A DNA stretch of 64,000 nucleotides from Bacteroidia bacterium (GTDB taxonomy: Bacteria > Bacteroidota > Bacteroidia > Flavobacteriales > Flavobacteriaceae). Numbering within the stretch: the first letter of the stretch is position 1; the number at the start of each line of letters is the position of its first letter. The position numbers and the translations under genes were made by a program. A model generated the notes under the pieces. The model saw only the letters and a program-made list of their open reading frames with translations. It did no database searches and was not told where the DNA came from. The DNA lies in assembly GCA_030425285.1 (NCBI GenBank), contig JAUIAY010000012.1:1-64000 (forward strand), given 5' to 3'. Below are positions 46,845 through 55,705 of this stretch, piece after piece.

Positions 46845-49800
46845 ATGCTTAATAAACTCTCCAAAATTCTTTTTTCTACCCGTTTGACATCCATTTTATT
46901 TATTGCCTTTGCTGCAGCTATGGCTATTGGAACTTTTATGGATGCAGGGCAGGAAACATCGCCAACACCCTATACGCGAAATTTAATTTATAACACCTGG
47001 TGGTTTGAAGCCATTATGTTACTATTTGTGGTTAATTTCTTGGGGAATATCAAAAAATATCGTCTGTGGCGTAAAGAGCAGTGGGCGACCTTGATTTTAC
47101 ATTTATCCTTTATCCTGATTATTGTTGGAGCAGGCATAACGCGATATGTTAGTTTTGAAGGTATGATGGCCATTCGTGAGGGCGAAACCGAAAACACGTT
47201 TTTATCACTAAAAACATATATCACGGCTTATATTGATGGTGATTATATGGTTGATGGTTTACCACAACGTAAAATAGTTGAAGAGGAAGTGGATTTTTCA
47301 CCACGTTTGACTAATAGTTTCCAAATTACTGAAGATTATAATGGCCAACTTGTGGTGTTTGAATTGGAAAAGTTCATTGCTAGTGCCGAAAAAGATATTG
47401 TTCCCAATGACGATGGTGAAGCATATTTAAAGATTGTTGAAGCAGGTGGTGGTGCTCCACACAATCACTTTTTAAAAGTAGGTGAAGTACAAAGTCTTCA
47501 TAATGTATTGTTTTCATTGAATAAAGAAGTTGAAGGTGCTGTTAACCTAACTTATGAAGATGGTTCTCTAACCATTCAATCGCCATTTGAAGGTGAGTAT
47601 ATGACCATGGCAACCGGTCAAACGGGTAAATTGGTTAAGGATAGTATTCAGCCTTTAATGCTACGTTCGCGTTATATTATTGGTAACATGCAAATGGTAT
47701 TTCCGAAACCAGTGATAAAGGGAACCTTTGATATTGTTAAGAAATCACAACTGTTAAAAGGCGATGAAGATGGGCTTGTTTTAAAAATAACTTCAAACGG
47801 CGAAACGGAACGTGTAAGACTTTTGGGTGGACAGGGTTATAGTAAGCCTTTTGAAGTCGTTACAGTTGGCGGTTTGGATATTGCCGTAAAGTATGGTTCA
47901 AAAATATTGGAATTACCTTTTAGTGTCAAGCTAAACGACTTTATAGCCGATAAATATCCTGGAACCGACAAGAGCTACTCTGCATTTGCCAGTGAGGTAA
48001 CCGTTTTGGATAAGGAACAAGGCGATTTTAATTATCGTATTTTTATGAATAATATTCTGGATCATAGAGGCTATCGTTTCTTTCAGTCAGGTTTTGATCC
48101 TGATGAAAAAGGCACCAAGCTTTCTGTAAATCATGATATGCTGGGTACTTGGACTACATATATTGGTTATTTTCTATTGTATTTGGGGCTATTGGCGATA
48201 TTGTTTGATAAAAACTCCCGTTTTGCCGATCTGAAACGTTTACTTGAAAAAGTGAAAGATAAAAAAGCCAAGACCTTGTCTGTGCTTTTTATAGCATTAG
48301 CATTGCAAGGCTTTGCACAGCAGCAGCATACAGCCGATGATGGGCATGACCATGGCAGACCTTCCAAAACGCAAATTGATTCCATTTTAAAAGCCAATAT
48401 TACGCCAAAGGATCATGCTGATAAATTTGGGCATTTGGTTATTCAAGATGTTGGTGGTCGTATGATGCCAGTCAACACATTTGCTTCAGAAATGTTACGT
48501 AAATTGAGTAAGCATGATACCTATGAAGATTTTGACGCTAATCAAGTGTTTTTATCTATACAGGAAAGTCCGTTGTTATGGTATAATGTCCCTATTATCT
48601 ACTTAAAACCAAAAAAAGGAGATTCTATCAGGAGTTTGATAGGTGTAGAAAAAGACCAAAAATATGTAGCTCTAGTTGACTTTTTTACCCCTGAAGGGAA
48701 TTACAAGTTAGCGCCTTATTTGGAAGAGGCTTACAAAGCGCAAATACCTAATGGTTTTCAAAAGGAATTCAAAGAAACTGACCAGCGTGTTAATTTGTTG
48801 TATAATACCATTGACGGTTATGCGTTGCGTATTTTCCCAATTCCAGATGATGAAAACAACAAATGGATTTCTTCGATTGAGTTTCGTCGTGATGGTTATC
48901 GCGAACAGATAAAAGATTCGCTTTATGGTAATTTCATCAATAACGGATTCAGTGCCTATTTGATGACGTTGAATATGGCTAAAAAATCAGGAGACTATAC
49001 CCAGGTTAATGAGATATTGGAATCCTTCACCAAAACCCAAAACAAATATGGCAGCGAGGTGATGCTTTCTGAAAAGAAAGTAAAAACTGAAATAGCCTAC
49101 AATAAGTACGATATTTTTAAGAAGTTGTTTAGTTGGTATTTATATGCAGCTACTATTCTGTTTGTGATTCTAATCGTTCAGATTTTTAAGTATAACAACA
49201 AGACTATAAACAAGTTTGTGAAGTTTAAATATGTGATTCATTTCTTGTTTGTTCTTCATACGCTTGGACTCATTGCGCGTTGGTATATTTCAGGTCACGC
49301 GCCATGGAGTGATGCTTACGAATCCATGATTTATGTGGCTTGGGCAACTATGTTTTTTGGTTTGGTGTTTGGTCGTAAAAGTGATTTAACCATAGCTTCC
49401 ACAGCATTTGTTACCTCAATGATATTAATGGTAGCACACTGGAACTGGATGGATCCAGCTATTGCCAATCTACAACCTGTTTTGGATAGTTACTGGCTCA
49501 TGATTCACGTTGCCGTAATTGTGGCTAGTTACGGACCTTTTACACTAGGTATGATTTTGGGTGTGGTGGTATTACTACTCATGATTTTTGCCAACAAAGA
49601 CAATTACAAACGATTGCAACTTCACATACAGGAGTTAACCATTATTAATGAAATGGCTTTAACCGTTGGATTGGTGATGCTTACTATTGGAAACTTTTTA
49701 GGAGGTATGTGGGCCAATGAAAGCTGGGGTCGCTATTGGGGTTGGGATCCTAAAGAAACTTGGGCCTTGATTAGTATTATGATTTATGCGTTTGTTATCC

Positions 49801-50036
49801 ATATGCGTTTGGTGCCTGGCTTACGAGGTCGATTTGGGTTTAATCTAGCTTCCATTATTGCATTCTCAAGTATTATGATGACCTATTTTGGTGTGAATTT
49901 CTACTTGGCTGGATTACATAGTTACGCCAGTGGCGACCAGATAGTTAGTGTGAAATTTATTGCTATAGCGTTTGGTATCGTGGCCGTACTTGGACTGCTT
50001 GCTTATCGCAAATACATTAAATACTATAAAAAATAG
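46845..50036 (+). CDS. Fused ResB-CcsA cytochrome c biogenesis protein
   Basis: With start ATG 46845 the protein is about 1063 residues. The N-terminal half is ResB/Ccs1-like: membrane helices ('LTSILFIAFAAAMAIGTFMD'), a large outside domain, and 'MNNILDHRGYRFFQSGFDPDEKG'. The C-terminal half is CcsA, with helices and the heme-handling WWD region 'WANESWGRYWGWDPKETWAL', plus His in 'YWLMIHVAVIVASYG' and 'GLHSYASGDQ'. The fusion is the usual system II form in Bacteroidota. It attaches heme to c-type cytochromes outside the inner membrane. Confidence 0.94.
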   Translation: MLNKLSKILFSTRLTSILFIAFAAAMAIGTFMDAGQETSPTPYTRNLIYNTWWFEAIMLLFVVNFLGNIKKYRLWRKEQWATLILHLSFILIIVGAGITRYVSFEGMMAIREGETENTFLSLKTYITAYIDGDYMVDGLPQRKIVEEEVDFSPRLTNSFQITEDYNGQLVVFELEKFIASAEKDIVPNDDGEAYLKIVEAGGGAPHNHFLKVGEVQSLHNVLFSLNKEVEGAVNLTYEDGSLTIQSPFEGEYMTMATGQTGKLVKDSIQPLMLRSRYIIGNMQMVFPKPVIKGTFDIVKKSQLLKGDEDGLVLKITSNGETERVRLLGGQGYSKPFEVVTVGGLDIAVKYGSKILELPFSVKLNDFIADKYPGTDKSYSAFASEVTVLDKEQGDFNYRIFMNNILDHRGYRFFQSGFDPDEKGTKLSVNHDMLGTWTTYIGYFLLYLGLLAILFDKNSRFADLKRLLEKVKDKKAKTLSVLFIALALQGFAQQQHTADDGHDHGRPSKTQIDSILKANITPKDHADKFGHLVIQDVGGRMMPVNTFASEMLRKLSKHDTYEDFDANQVFLSIQESPLLWYNVPIIYLKPKKGDSIRSLIGVEKDQKYVALVDFFTPEGNYKLAPYLEEAYKAQIPNGFQKEFKETDQRVNLLYNTIDGYALRIFPIPDDENNKWISSIEFRRDGYREQIKDSLYGNFINNGFSAYLMTLNMAKKSGDYTQVNEILESFTKTQNKYGSEVMLSEKKVKTEIAYNKYDIFKKLFSWYLYAATILFVILIVQIFKYNNKTINKFVKFKYVIHFLFVLHTLGLIARWYISGHAPWSDAYESMIYVAWATMFFGLVFGRKSDLTIASTAFVTSMILMVAHWNWMDPAIANLQPVLDSYWLMIHVAVIVASYGPFTLGMILGVVVLLLMIFANKDNYKRLQLHIQELTIINEMALTVGLVMLTIGNFLGGMWANESWGRYWGWDPKETWALISIMIYAFVIHMRLVPGLRGRFGFNLASIIAFSSIMMTYFGVNFYLAGLHSYASGDQIVSVKFIAIAFGIVAVLGLLAYRKYIKYYKK

Positions 50037-50081
50037 TGGAGGTGTAGTTGCACGCTTTTACTATTTCTATTAATTTTTGAG

Positions 50082-50378
50082 TTAATTAGCGTTAGCTACA
50101 ATCATAGGATAATATACTGTGCCATCCATATAATATTTTGTTGTTGTAGGTACTTGATGACCATTAATTTGCGTAAGGTTAACATTAATAGTTTCAGATG
50201 GTAATATTTTAACGTTTATGGAACCATCATCATTTACTGGGATAGTGACATTGTTTTTAAGTTCACTTATCGAATTAGCATGCGCTTTTGGAATTATACT
50301 CACATCTTTTAATGTAGCAAATGTTAAATTAATAGCTATGATAGTTAGTATGGTTTTTAAATAGTTATCAGATTTCAT
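50082..50378 (-). CDS. Small secreted hypothetical protein
   Basis: This 98-residue protein has an N-terminal hydrophobic segment ('LKTILTIIAINLTFATL') that may be a signal peptide or anchor. The remainder is polar and beta-like ('NVTIPVNDDGSINVKILPSE'). No known motif. It lies 17 bases after a lipoprotein gene on the same strand and may be co-transcribed with it. Confidence 0.65.
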   Translation of the reverse strand: MKSDNYLKTILTIIAINLTFATLKDVSIIPKAHANSISELKNNVTIPVNDDGSINVKILPSETINVNLTQINGHQVPTTTKYYMDGTVYYPMIVANAN

Positions 50379-50395
50379 AGTTTTTCTTTTTATGG

Positions 50396-50980
50396 TTATA
50401 TATCAGAGCGAATCACTTTAAATTCACCATTAGTTATTTCTATATAATTATCGTTAGAATTATAGAACCTCCCTGAAAAAGTCCCTTTCATATATGTTGT
50501 AGTCACTTCAGTAAAAAGAATTTTTGCGTTAGCTACAGCGGCTGGATATAAGTTCGTTAAATCATCTTCATTAAAAGTGCCAAAGGAAGTCCCTCCAGTA
50601 TCTAAATAAGTGAATAATAAAGCATCTGGTTGGGTTGTAGTAGTCGACACATAATTTGAATAGGTCGTATTTGTTTGAATCTCACTAGGGTTTCTAATGG
50701 ATAATAGAAGTCCTTCGTCATTCCCAATTTCATGTCTACCTGCGCCTATTGATGCAAGGTTGTTTCCGGAGTCAATGAGGTTAAAATACCCAAAAGCATT
50801 ATCAATATGGTTGTTTCCATTAAATAAAAATTCAATAAGAGTTCCATTGATTTCGTAGCGGACATAATAATCGATATCGCCAGATGTCCCTCCATTATCG
50901 TCTCCTGAAGAACAGCTGTTTAAGGTTGCGAATAATAAAAGTAATAAAGAGGCATACTTAAAGGCATGTTTGATTCTCAT
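50396..50980 (-). CDS. Putative surface lipoprotein
   Basis: This 194-residue protein has a lipoprotein signal: 'LLLLLFATLNSCSSGDDNGG', with the lipobox Cys in LNSC and Asp residues nearby, the pattern associated with surface-exposed lipoproteins in Bacteroidota. The mature part is beta-rich with no recognised domain ('YVRYEINGTLIEFLFNG'). It precedes the small secreted gene at 50082. Confidence 0.75.
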   Translation of the reverse strand: MRIKHAFKYASLLLLLFATLNSCSSGDDNGGTSGDIDYYVRYEINGTLIEFLFNGNNHIDNAFGYFNLIDSGNNLASIGAGRHEIGNDEGLLLSIRNPSEIQTNTTYSNYVSTTTTQPDALLFTYLDTGGTSFGTFNEDDLTNLYPAAVANAKILFTEVTTTYMKGTFSGRFYNSNDNYIEITNGEFKVIRSDI

Positions 50981-51105
50981 AATTATAAAGTGTTGATTAA
51001 TAGCCTTATAAAAATAGTTTAATTTTTTAAATTTCCTACTTTAAATTTTTACAAGATGTGTTTTTTATTGAAACTGATATATTTGTGCTCTATAAAATAG
51101 ATTGT

Positions 51106-51558
51106 ATGAAATTTTTACAAGAGTTTAAAGAATTTGCCGTAAAGGGTAACATGATGGATATGGCCATTGGTATCATCATTGGTGCCTCATTTAATAAGGT
51201 TATAGATGTCTTGGTCAAGAAAGTATTTTTACCACCTTTATCATTAATGACAGATGGCGTTAACTTTCAGGATAGACGTATTATTCTAAAAGATGCTGTT
51301 TTGGACAATTCAGGTGTTGTTGTTACCGATGAGGTAGCAATTGGTTATGGTGCTTTTGGAGAAGCCTTATTAGATTTTTTGATTATTGGTTTTACGGTTT
51401 TTATTGTTGTTAAGTTTATGAACCGTTTGCGCGAAAAATCCCATGATGCTAAAAATAAAACGGTTGCTACACCAAAAGACATAGAACTGCTCACTAAACT
51501 GTCCGATTTAATGGAAGAACAGAATAGGCTTTTAAAATCGAAGTCTGATAAACTATAA
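51106..51558 (+). CDS. mscL: Large-conductance mechanosensitive channel MscL
   Basis: I chose ATG 51106 (MKFLQEFKEFAVKGNMMDMA), the conserved MscL start, because the -7 box TATATTTG at 51078-51085 lies after the longer frame's start at 51058. The 150-residue protein has the two helices 'MAIGIIIGASFNKVIDVLV' (pore) and 'FLIIGFTVFIVVKFMNRL', and the C-terminal coiled bundle 'ELLTKLSDLMEEQNRLLKS'. MscL opens as a safety valve in severe osmotic downshock. Its 3' end overlaps the opposing gene by 6 bases. Confidence 0.95.
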   Translation: MKFLQEFKEFAVKGNMMDMAIGIIIGASFNKVIDVLVKKVFLPPLSLMTDGVNFQDRRIILKDAVLDNSGVVVTDEVAIGYGAFGEALLDFLIIGFTVFIVVKFMNRLREKSHDAKNKTVATPKDIELLTKLSDLMEEQNRLLKSKSDKL

Positions 51559-51924
51559 CTTGATAGGATTCTTGTCTAAATTTAGATCATCCAACATGTC
51601 TTGGGTGAACTTGTAGTGTCCGCGACGGGTGATGATTCTAAATTTGTGGTCTTTCATTCTGGTTAGCACATCTAAAAAACGCCATTTTGATTTTAACAGA
51701 ATAGGTTCTTCAGATTTTAAACTAATCTCAAAATAGTGTTTTCTGCCAGCTTTTTCGGCAACAATATCAGGCGTTATGGTAATGTCACTACCTTTTTTGT
51801 GATACGATTTTGGTGTTTCATAGCCATCAACATCTGCCTTGATGTTGTCGTAACCTAAATTTTCTAAATAGCTTAAAGATTCTTTTAAAAATACGGTACT
51901 TTCTTGTTTGTCTGCTGTGGTCAT
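51553..51924 (-). CDS. Hypothetical protein, possibly PD-(D/E)xK-like
   Basis: The start is ATG 51924 (MTTADKQESTVF), giving 123 residues. The middle reads 'DITITPDIVAEKAGRKHYFEISLKS', in which D, then E and K (E-I-S-L-K) have roughly the spacing of a PD-(D/E)xK nuclease core, but the motif is not the standard E-x-K. The C-terminal 'FRIITRRGHYKFTQDMLDDL' looks helical. I do not recognise the family; function is unknown. Confidence 0.7.
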   Translation of the reverse strand: MTTADKQESTVFLKESLSYLENLGYDNIKADVDGYETPKSYHKKGSDITITPDIVAEKAGRKHYFEISLKSEEPILLKSKWRFLDVLTRMKDHKFRIITRRGHYKFTQDMLDDLNLDKNPIKL

Positions 51925-52156
51925 AACTGTAAAGATATTGAAAATCAATGAGAAATCCAATTTCCGTATTTTTGAACGCGCTATTTAGCAGGTTAAATAG
52001 ACCATTCTTTTTTTGAATTTTATAATTAAATTACCATATTTGTTCCGCCTATGATTGTTTAATATAACCTTTCGGAGATACTGTCGTAAACAAAACGACC
52101 CTTATTTTCAAGTCACTCTTTTGACTTGATGACTATTTATATTAAACAATTTCAAA

Positions 52157-53560
52157 ATGCAACAAAAAATTTCAATAAAACAATTTTTTAAATATTTTAA
52201 GATTGCTGTTTCCGGTAAGGAACAGGAATTTACTTCAGGTAGTATCCGTAGAGCTGTATTCATGTTATCCATACCCATGATACTTGAAATGCTTATGGAA
52301 TCTATATTTGCACTGGTTGACATTATGTATGTATCGCAAGTCAGTGTTAATGCGGTAGCTACTATTGGCTTAACCGAATCGGTGATAACGTTGGTTTATG
52401 CCATTGCCATAGGATTGAGTATGGCTGCAACGGCAGTAGTAGCAAGACGCGTGGGAGAAAAGGATATTGCAGGTGCATCAAAAGCAGCTGTGCAGGTTAT
52501 TTTTTTAGGTATTATTGTGGCTTCCCTTGTTAGTGCAGTAGGTATTTTATATCCGAAGGAGCTCTTATCGCTGATGGGAGCAGAACCTGATTTGATTGCC
52601 GAAGGCTACGGTTATACCCAAGTTTTAATAGGCGGTAACATTACCATTATGTTGTTGTTCCTTATCAATGCTATTTTTAGAGGTGCTGGTAACGCTTCAG
52701 TAGCCATGTGGACTTTGGTGCTTTCCAATGGTTTGAATATTATTTTGGACCCTATCTTTATTTTTGGTTTTGGTCCCGTACCAGCTTTTGGTGTAGAGGG
52801 AGCAGCCATTGCTACGACCATAGGAAGGGGAACGGCTGTGTTGTTCCAATTGGGTATTTTATTTTATGGCTATAGTAAAATTAAAATCGGATTGAAAGAT
52901 TTAACATTACAACTTCAGGTTATGCTAAATCTCATTAAGGTTTCCTTGGGAGGTATAGGTCAATTCTTAATTGGTACTTCTAGCTGGGTATTTTTAATGC
53001 GTATTATGAGCGAATTCGGTAGTGAAGTCTTGGCTGGATATACTATTGCAATACGCGTCATGATGTTTACATTGATGCCTGCTTGGGGTATGAGCAATGC
53101 GGCAGCGACATTGGTTGGACAAAATCTGGGTGCCCAAAAACCCGATAGGGCAGAGCAATCGGTTTGGAAAACAGGAAAATATAATGCTTGGTTTATGGGA
53201 TTGGTTTCCATAGGGTATTTAATATTTGCGCCTCAAATAATATCTTGGTTTAATACGACCCCAGAAGTAGTTAAATACGGTAGTTTGTGTTTGCGTGTTA
53301 TGGCAGCAGGGTATATTTTTTACGGCTATGGTATGGTTATTATCAACGCCTTTAATGGTGCAGGTGATACTAAAACACCAACCTATATAAACTTTGTTTG
53401 CTTTTGGTTGTTTCAATTGCCTTTTGCTTATATCATGGCAGTTTCATTGGACTTTGGACCCATGGGTGTTTTTTTGGCCATAACCATTGCGGAAGTTCTT
53501 ATTGCCGTAATTGGTATGATTTGGTTTAAAAAAGGAAGTTGGAAGATGGTTAAAGTCTAA
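52157..53560 (+). CDS. MATE-family efflux transporter
   Basis: This 467-residue protein has about 12 hydrophobic segments and two homologous halves, with 'SIPMILEMLMESIFALVDIM' and 'TIGLTESVITLVYAIAIGLSMAATAVVARRVG' at the start of the first and 'SNAAATLVGQNLGAQKPDRAE' in the second. MATE pumps export cationic drugs and metabolites using Na+ or H+. The 195 bases before it contain a 7-bp hairpin (52109-52128) with no T-run. Confidence 0.93.
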   Translation: MQQKISIKQFFKYFKIAVSGKEQEFTSGSIRRAVFMLSIPMILEMLMESIFALVDIMYVSQVSVNAVATIGLTESVITLVYAIAIGLSMAATAVVARRVGEKDIAGASKAAVQVIFLGIIVASLVSAVGILYPKELLSLMGAEPDLIAEGYGYTQVLIGGNITIMLLFLINAIFRGAGNASVAMWTLVLSNGLNIILDPIFIFGFGPVPAFGVEGAAIATTIGRGTAVLFQLGILFYGYSKIKIGLKDLTLQLQVMLNLIKVSLGGIGQFLIGTSSWVFLMRIMSEFGSEVLAGYTIAIRVMMFTLMPAWGMSNAAATLVGQNLGAQKPDRAEQSVWKTGKYNAWFMGLVSIGYLIFAPQIISWFNTTPEVVKYGSLCLRVMAAGYIFYGYGMVIINAFNGAGDTKTPTYINFVCFWLFQLPFAYIMAVSLDFGPMGVFLAITIAEVLIAVIGMIWFKKGSWKMVKV

Positions 53561-53601
53561 ACATAATTCGTAATTTAGTTGGGCTTTAATAATCAAAATT
53601 C

Positions 53602-54774
53602 ATGACAAAGAATAAGTTAGGTTTAAATACGATCTGTACCCATGTTGGTGAGGTAAAGGACGAACAATTTAAAGGAGCTGTTTCTCCCATTTATCTGTCA
53701 ACCTCCTATCAATTTGATGATGTTGATGTTAAAAGATATCCAAGGTATTTCAATACGCCTAATCAGGAATTTTTATCTAAAAAGTTAGCAGCTTTGGAGC
53801 ATGCCGAAGCGGCCTTGATTTTTGGCTCTGGAATGGCAGCTATTAATGCTATGTTCCTTACTTTTTTAAAAGCGGGTGATCATTTAGTTGTTCAAAACAC
53901 GTTATATGGTGGCGCCAGTAACTTCATTAAGGAGCAGTTGCCCAAAATGGGAATAGACTATACCTTTACAAACGGTTATTCTGTTTCTGATTTTGAAATA
54001 GCTATTAAGCCCAACACCAAGCTTATTCATATTGAAACACCATCCAATCCATTATTAACAATAACGGATATTGAAGGTGTAGCGCAACTGGCAAAATCCA
54101 AAAACATCATAACAACCATAGATAATACCTTTGCTAGTCCTGTAAACCAAAATCCTATTGATTATGGAATTGATATAGTAATGCATTCGGCGACCAAATA
54201 TTTAGGTGGCCATAGTGATATTTTGGCAGGAGCCTTAATGGGTTCACAAAAGCATATGGATGCTATTTGGGATGTTGCTAAAAATTTGGGAGGCAGTTTG
54301 AGTGATATGACTGTTTGGATGTTGGAAAGAAGTATAAAAACTCTGGGATTGCGAGTTAAAGCCCAAAATAGAAATGCTAAACGCTTGGCCAAGTACTTAT
54401 ACAAACATCCAGATGTTAAACAAGTGAATTATCCTGGTTTGAAATCACATCCAGAACATGATTTGGCTAAAAAGCAAATGAAAGGATTTGGAGGTATGCT
54501 ATCTTTTGAATTAGAAGAAGGTCTTGACGCCAGCGTATTTCAAAAGAAGCTGAAATTGATTAAATCCTCAATGAGTTTAGCCGGCGTCGAGAGTACGGTA
54601 CTATCACCGCATCTCACATCACATGCACTATTAACCCAAGAAGAGCGTGATAAAATAGGTATTAGTGACCAATTAATTCGTTTTTCAGTGGGTATTGAAT
54701 CTAAAAATGATTTGATACAAGATATCGAACAAGCTATTCAAAAAACCAAAGAAAAATCACAAGTATATTTATAA
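53602..54774 (+). CDS. Trans-sulfuration PLP enzyme (Cys/Met metabolism family)
   Basis: This 390-residue enzyme has the family features: 'YQFDDVDVKRYPRYFNTPNQEFLSKKLAALE', the PLP lysine in 'VMHSATKYLGGHSDILAGAL', and 'RFSVGIESKNDLIQDIEQA' near the end. Relatives include cystathionine gamma-synthase, cystathionine gamma-lyase and methionine gamma-lyase; sequence alone does not choose between them. It lies 9 bases upstream of bshB1, whose product needs cysteine for bacillithiol, so a role in cysteine supply is plausible. Confidence 0.9.
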   Translation: MTKNKLGLNTICTHVGEVKDEQFKGAVSPIYLSTSYQFDDVDVKRYPRYFNTPNQEFLSKKLAALEHAEAALIFGSGMAAINAMFLTFLKAGDHLVVQNTLYGGASNFIKEQLPKMGIDYTFTNGYSVSDFEIAIKPNTKLIHIETPSNPLLTITDIEGVAQLAKSKNIITTIDNTFASPVNQNPIDYGIDIVMHSATKYLGGHSDILAGALMGSQKHMDAIWDVAKNLGGSLSDMTVWMLERSIKTLGLRVKAQNRNAKRLAKYLYKHPDVKQVNYPGLKSHPEHDLAKKQMKGFGGMLSFELEEGLDASVFQKKLKLIKSSMSLAGVESTVLSPHLTSHALLTQEERDKIGISDQLIRFSVGIESKNDLIQDIEQAIQKTKEKSQVYL

Positions 54775-54783
54775 AGTAATAAG

Positions 54784-55506
54784 ATGAAATTAGACATATT
54801 GGCCATTGGTGCGCACCCAGATGATGTTGAATTGGGATGCGGCGCAACCATAGCAAAGGAAGTAGCCAACGGAAAAAAAGTAGGTATTATTGATTTAACA
54901 CGAGGTGAGTTAGGTACTAGAGGAACAGCTGAAACCAGAGATAAAGAATCTGAACAGGCTGCAAATATTTTGGGTGTATCTGTTAGGGATAATATGGAGT
55001 TTGCTGACGGTTTTTTTGTCAATGATAAAGAGCATCAAATAGAGTTGATAAAAATGATACGAAAATACAAACCTGAAATTGTCTTATGTAATGCTGTTGA
55101 TGACAGGCATATTGATCATGGAAAGGGCAGTAGGTTGGTGAGTGATGCTTGTTTTTTGAGCGGTTTGCTTAAAATAGACACCAAATGTGAAGACTACGAT
55201 GGTTATCAAGAGCCTTGGCGTCCTACAGCTGTGTATCATTATATTCAGTGGAAAAATTTAGTGCCTGATGTGGTTGTTGATGTCTCTGGATTTATTCAAA
55301 AAAAGGTTAATGCCGTTCTGGCTTATAAAACCCAGTTTTATGATGAAAATAGTGAAGAACCAGAAACACCTATTTCTAGCAAGAACTTTACGGAGAGTAT
55401 TGAATACAGAGCCAGGGATTTAGGTCGTTTAATCAATACAGAGCATGGAGAGGGCTTCACTGTTGAACGCTATCCGGCCGTGAATAGTTTGTTTGATTTA
55501 AAATAA
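54784..55506 (+). CDS. bshB1: Bacillithiol biosynthesis deacetylase BshB1
   Basis: BshB1 removes acetyl from GlcNAc-malate, the second step of bacillithiol synthesis. The 240-residue protein is a LmbE-type zinc enzyme with 'AIGAHPDDVELGCGATIAKE' (H11, D13 and D14 as metal/catalytic residues), 'DLTRGELGTRGTAETRDKE', 'DDRHIDHGKGS' and the C-terminal 'EHGEGFTVERYPAVNSLF'. Length and motifs fit BshB1 closely. It is co-transcribed with the trans-sulfuration enzyme gene. Confidence 0.95.
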   Translation: MKLDILAIGAHPDDVELGCGATIAKEVANGKKVGIIDLTRGELGTRGTAETRDKESEQAANILGVSVRDNMEFADGFFVNDKEHQIELIKMIRKYKPEIVLCNAVDDRHIDHGKGSRLVSDACFLSGLLKIDTKCEDYDGYQEPWRPTAVYHYIQWKNLVPDVVVDVSGFIQKKVNAVLAYKTQFYDENSEEPETPISSKNFTESIEYRARDLGRLINTEHGEGFTVERYPAVNSLFDLK

Positions 55507-55520
55507 TATTTGATAAACGC

Positions 55521-55551
55521 TTTGTAAAAAAAAGGAAATAATTTACATTTG
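55521..55551 (+). promoter_or_regulatory. Promoter of tRNA-His
   Basis: TTTG at 55521-55524 and TACATTTG at 55544-55551 are separated by 19 bases. This is a full match to the Bacteroidota TTTG-N19-TAnnTTTG promoter, placing transcription start about 10 bases before the tRNA at 55568. Confidence 0.85.
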
Positions 55552-55567
55552 CAGTCCAATTTAAAAT

Positions 55568-55642
55568 GGTGGTTGTAGCTCAGTTGGTTAGAGCGCCTGA
55601 TTGTGGTTCAGGAGGTCGTCGGTTCGAGACCGATCTTCCACC
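55568..55642 (+). tRNA. tRNA-His (GTG)
   Basis: The sequence folds as a cloverleaf with anticodon GTG in ATTGTGGTT, T-loop TTCGAGA, and the His-specific extra G(-1) opposite C73. CCA is not encoded. The acceptor stem has two adjacent U-U mismatches (5-68 and 6-67). Confidence 0.93.
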
Positions 55643-55650
55643 CAAAATAA

Positions 55651-55680
55651 AAGCCTTTCAGATTTCTGAAAGGCTTCTTT
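55651..55680. terminator. Terminator after tRNA-His
   Basis: AAGCCTTTCAGA pairs with TCTGAAAGGCTT around a two-base centre, followed by CTTTT. It ends tRNA-His and also lies downstream of the opposing M28 peptidase gene. Confidence 0.9.
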
Positions 55681-55705
55681 TGTTTATTGAGATATGTTGT
55701 CTTTT

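Noticed and set aside
52109-52128. Hairpin upstream of the MATE gene as terminator or riboswitch
   Set aside because: The stem is 7 bp with no T-run, and no known riboswitch core is visible.
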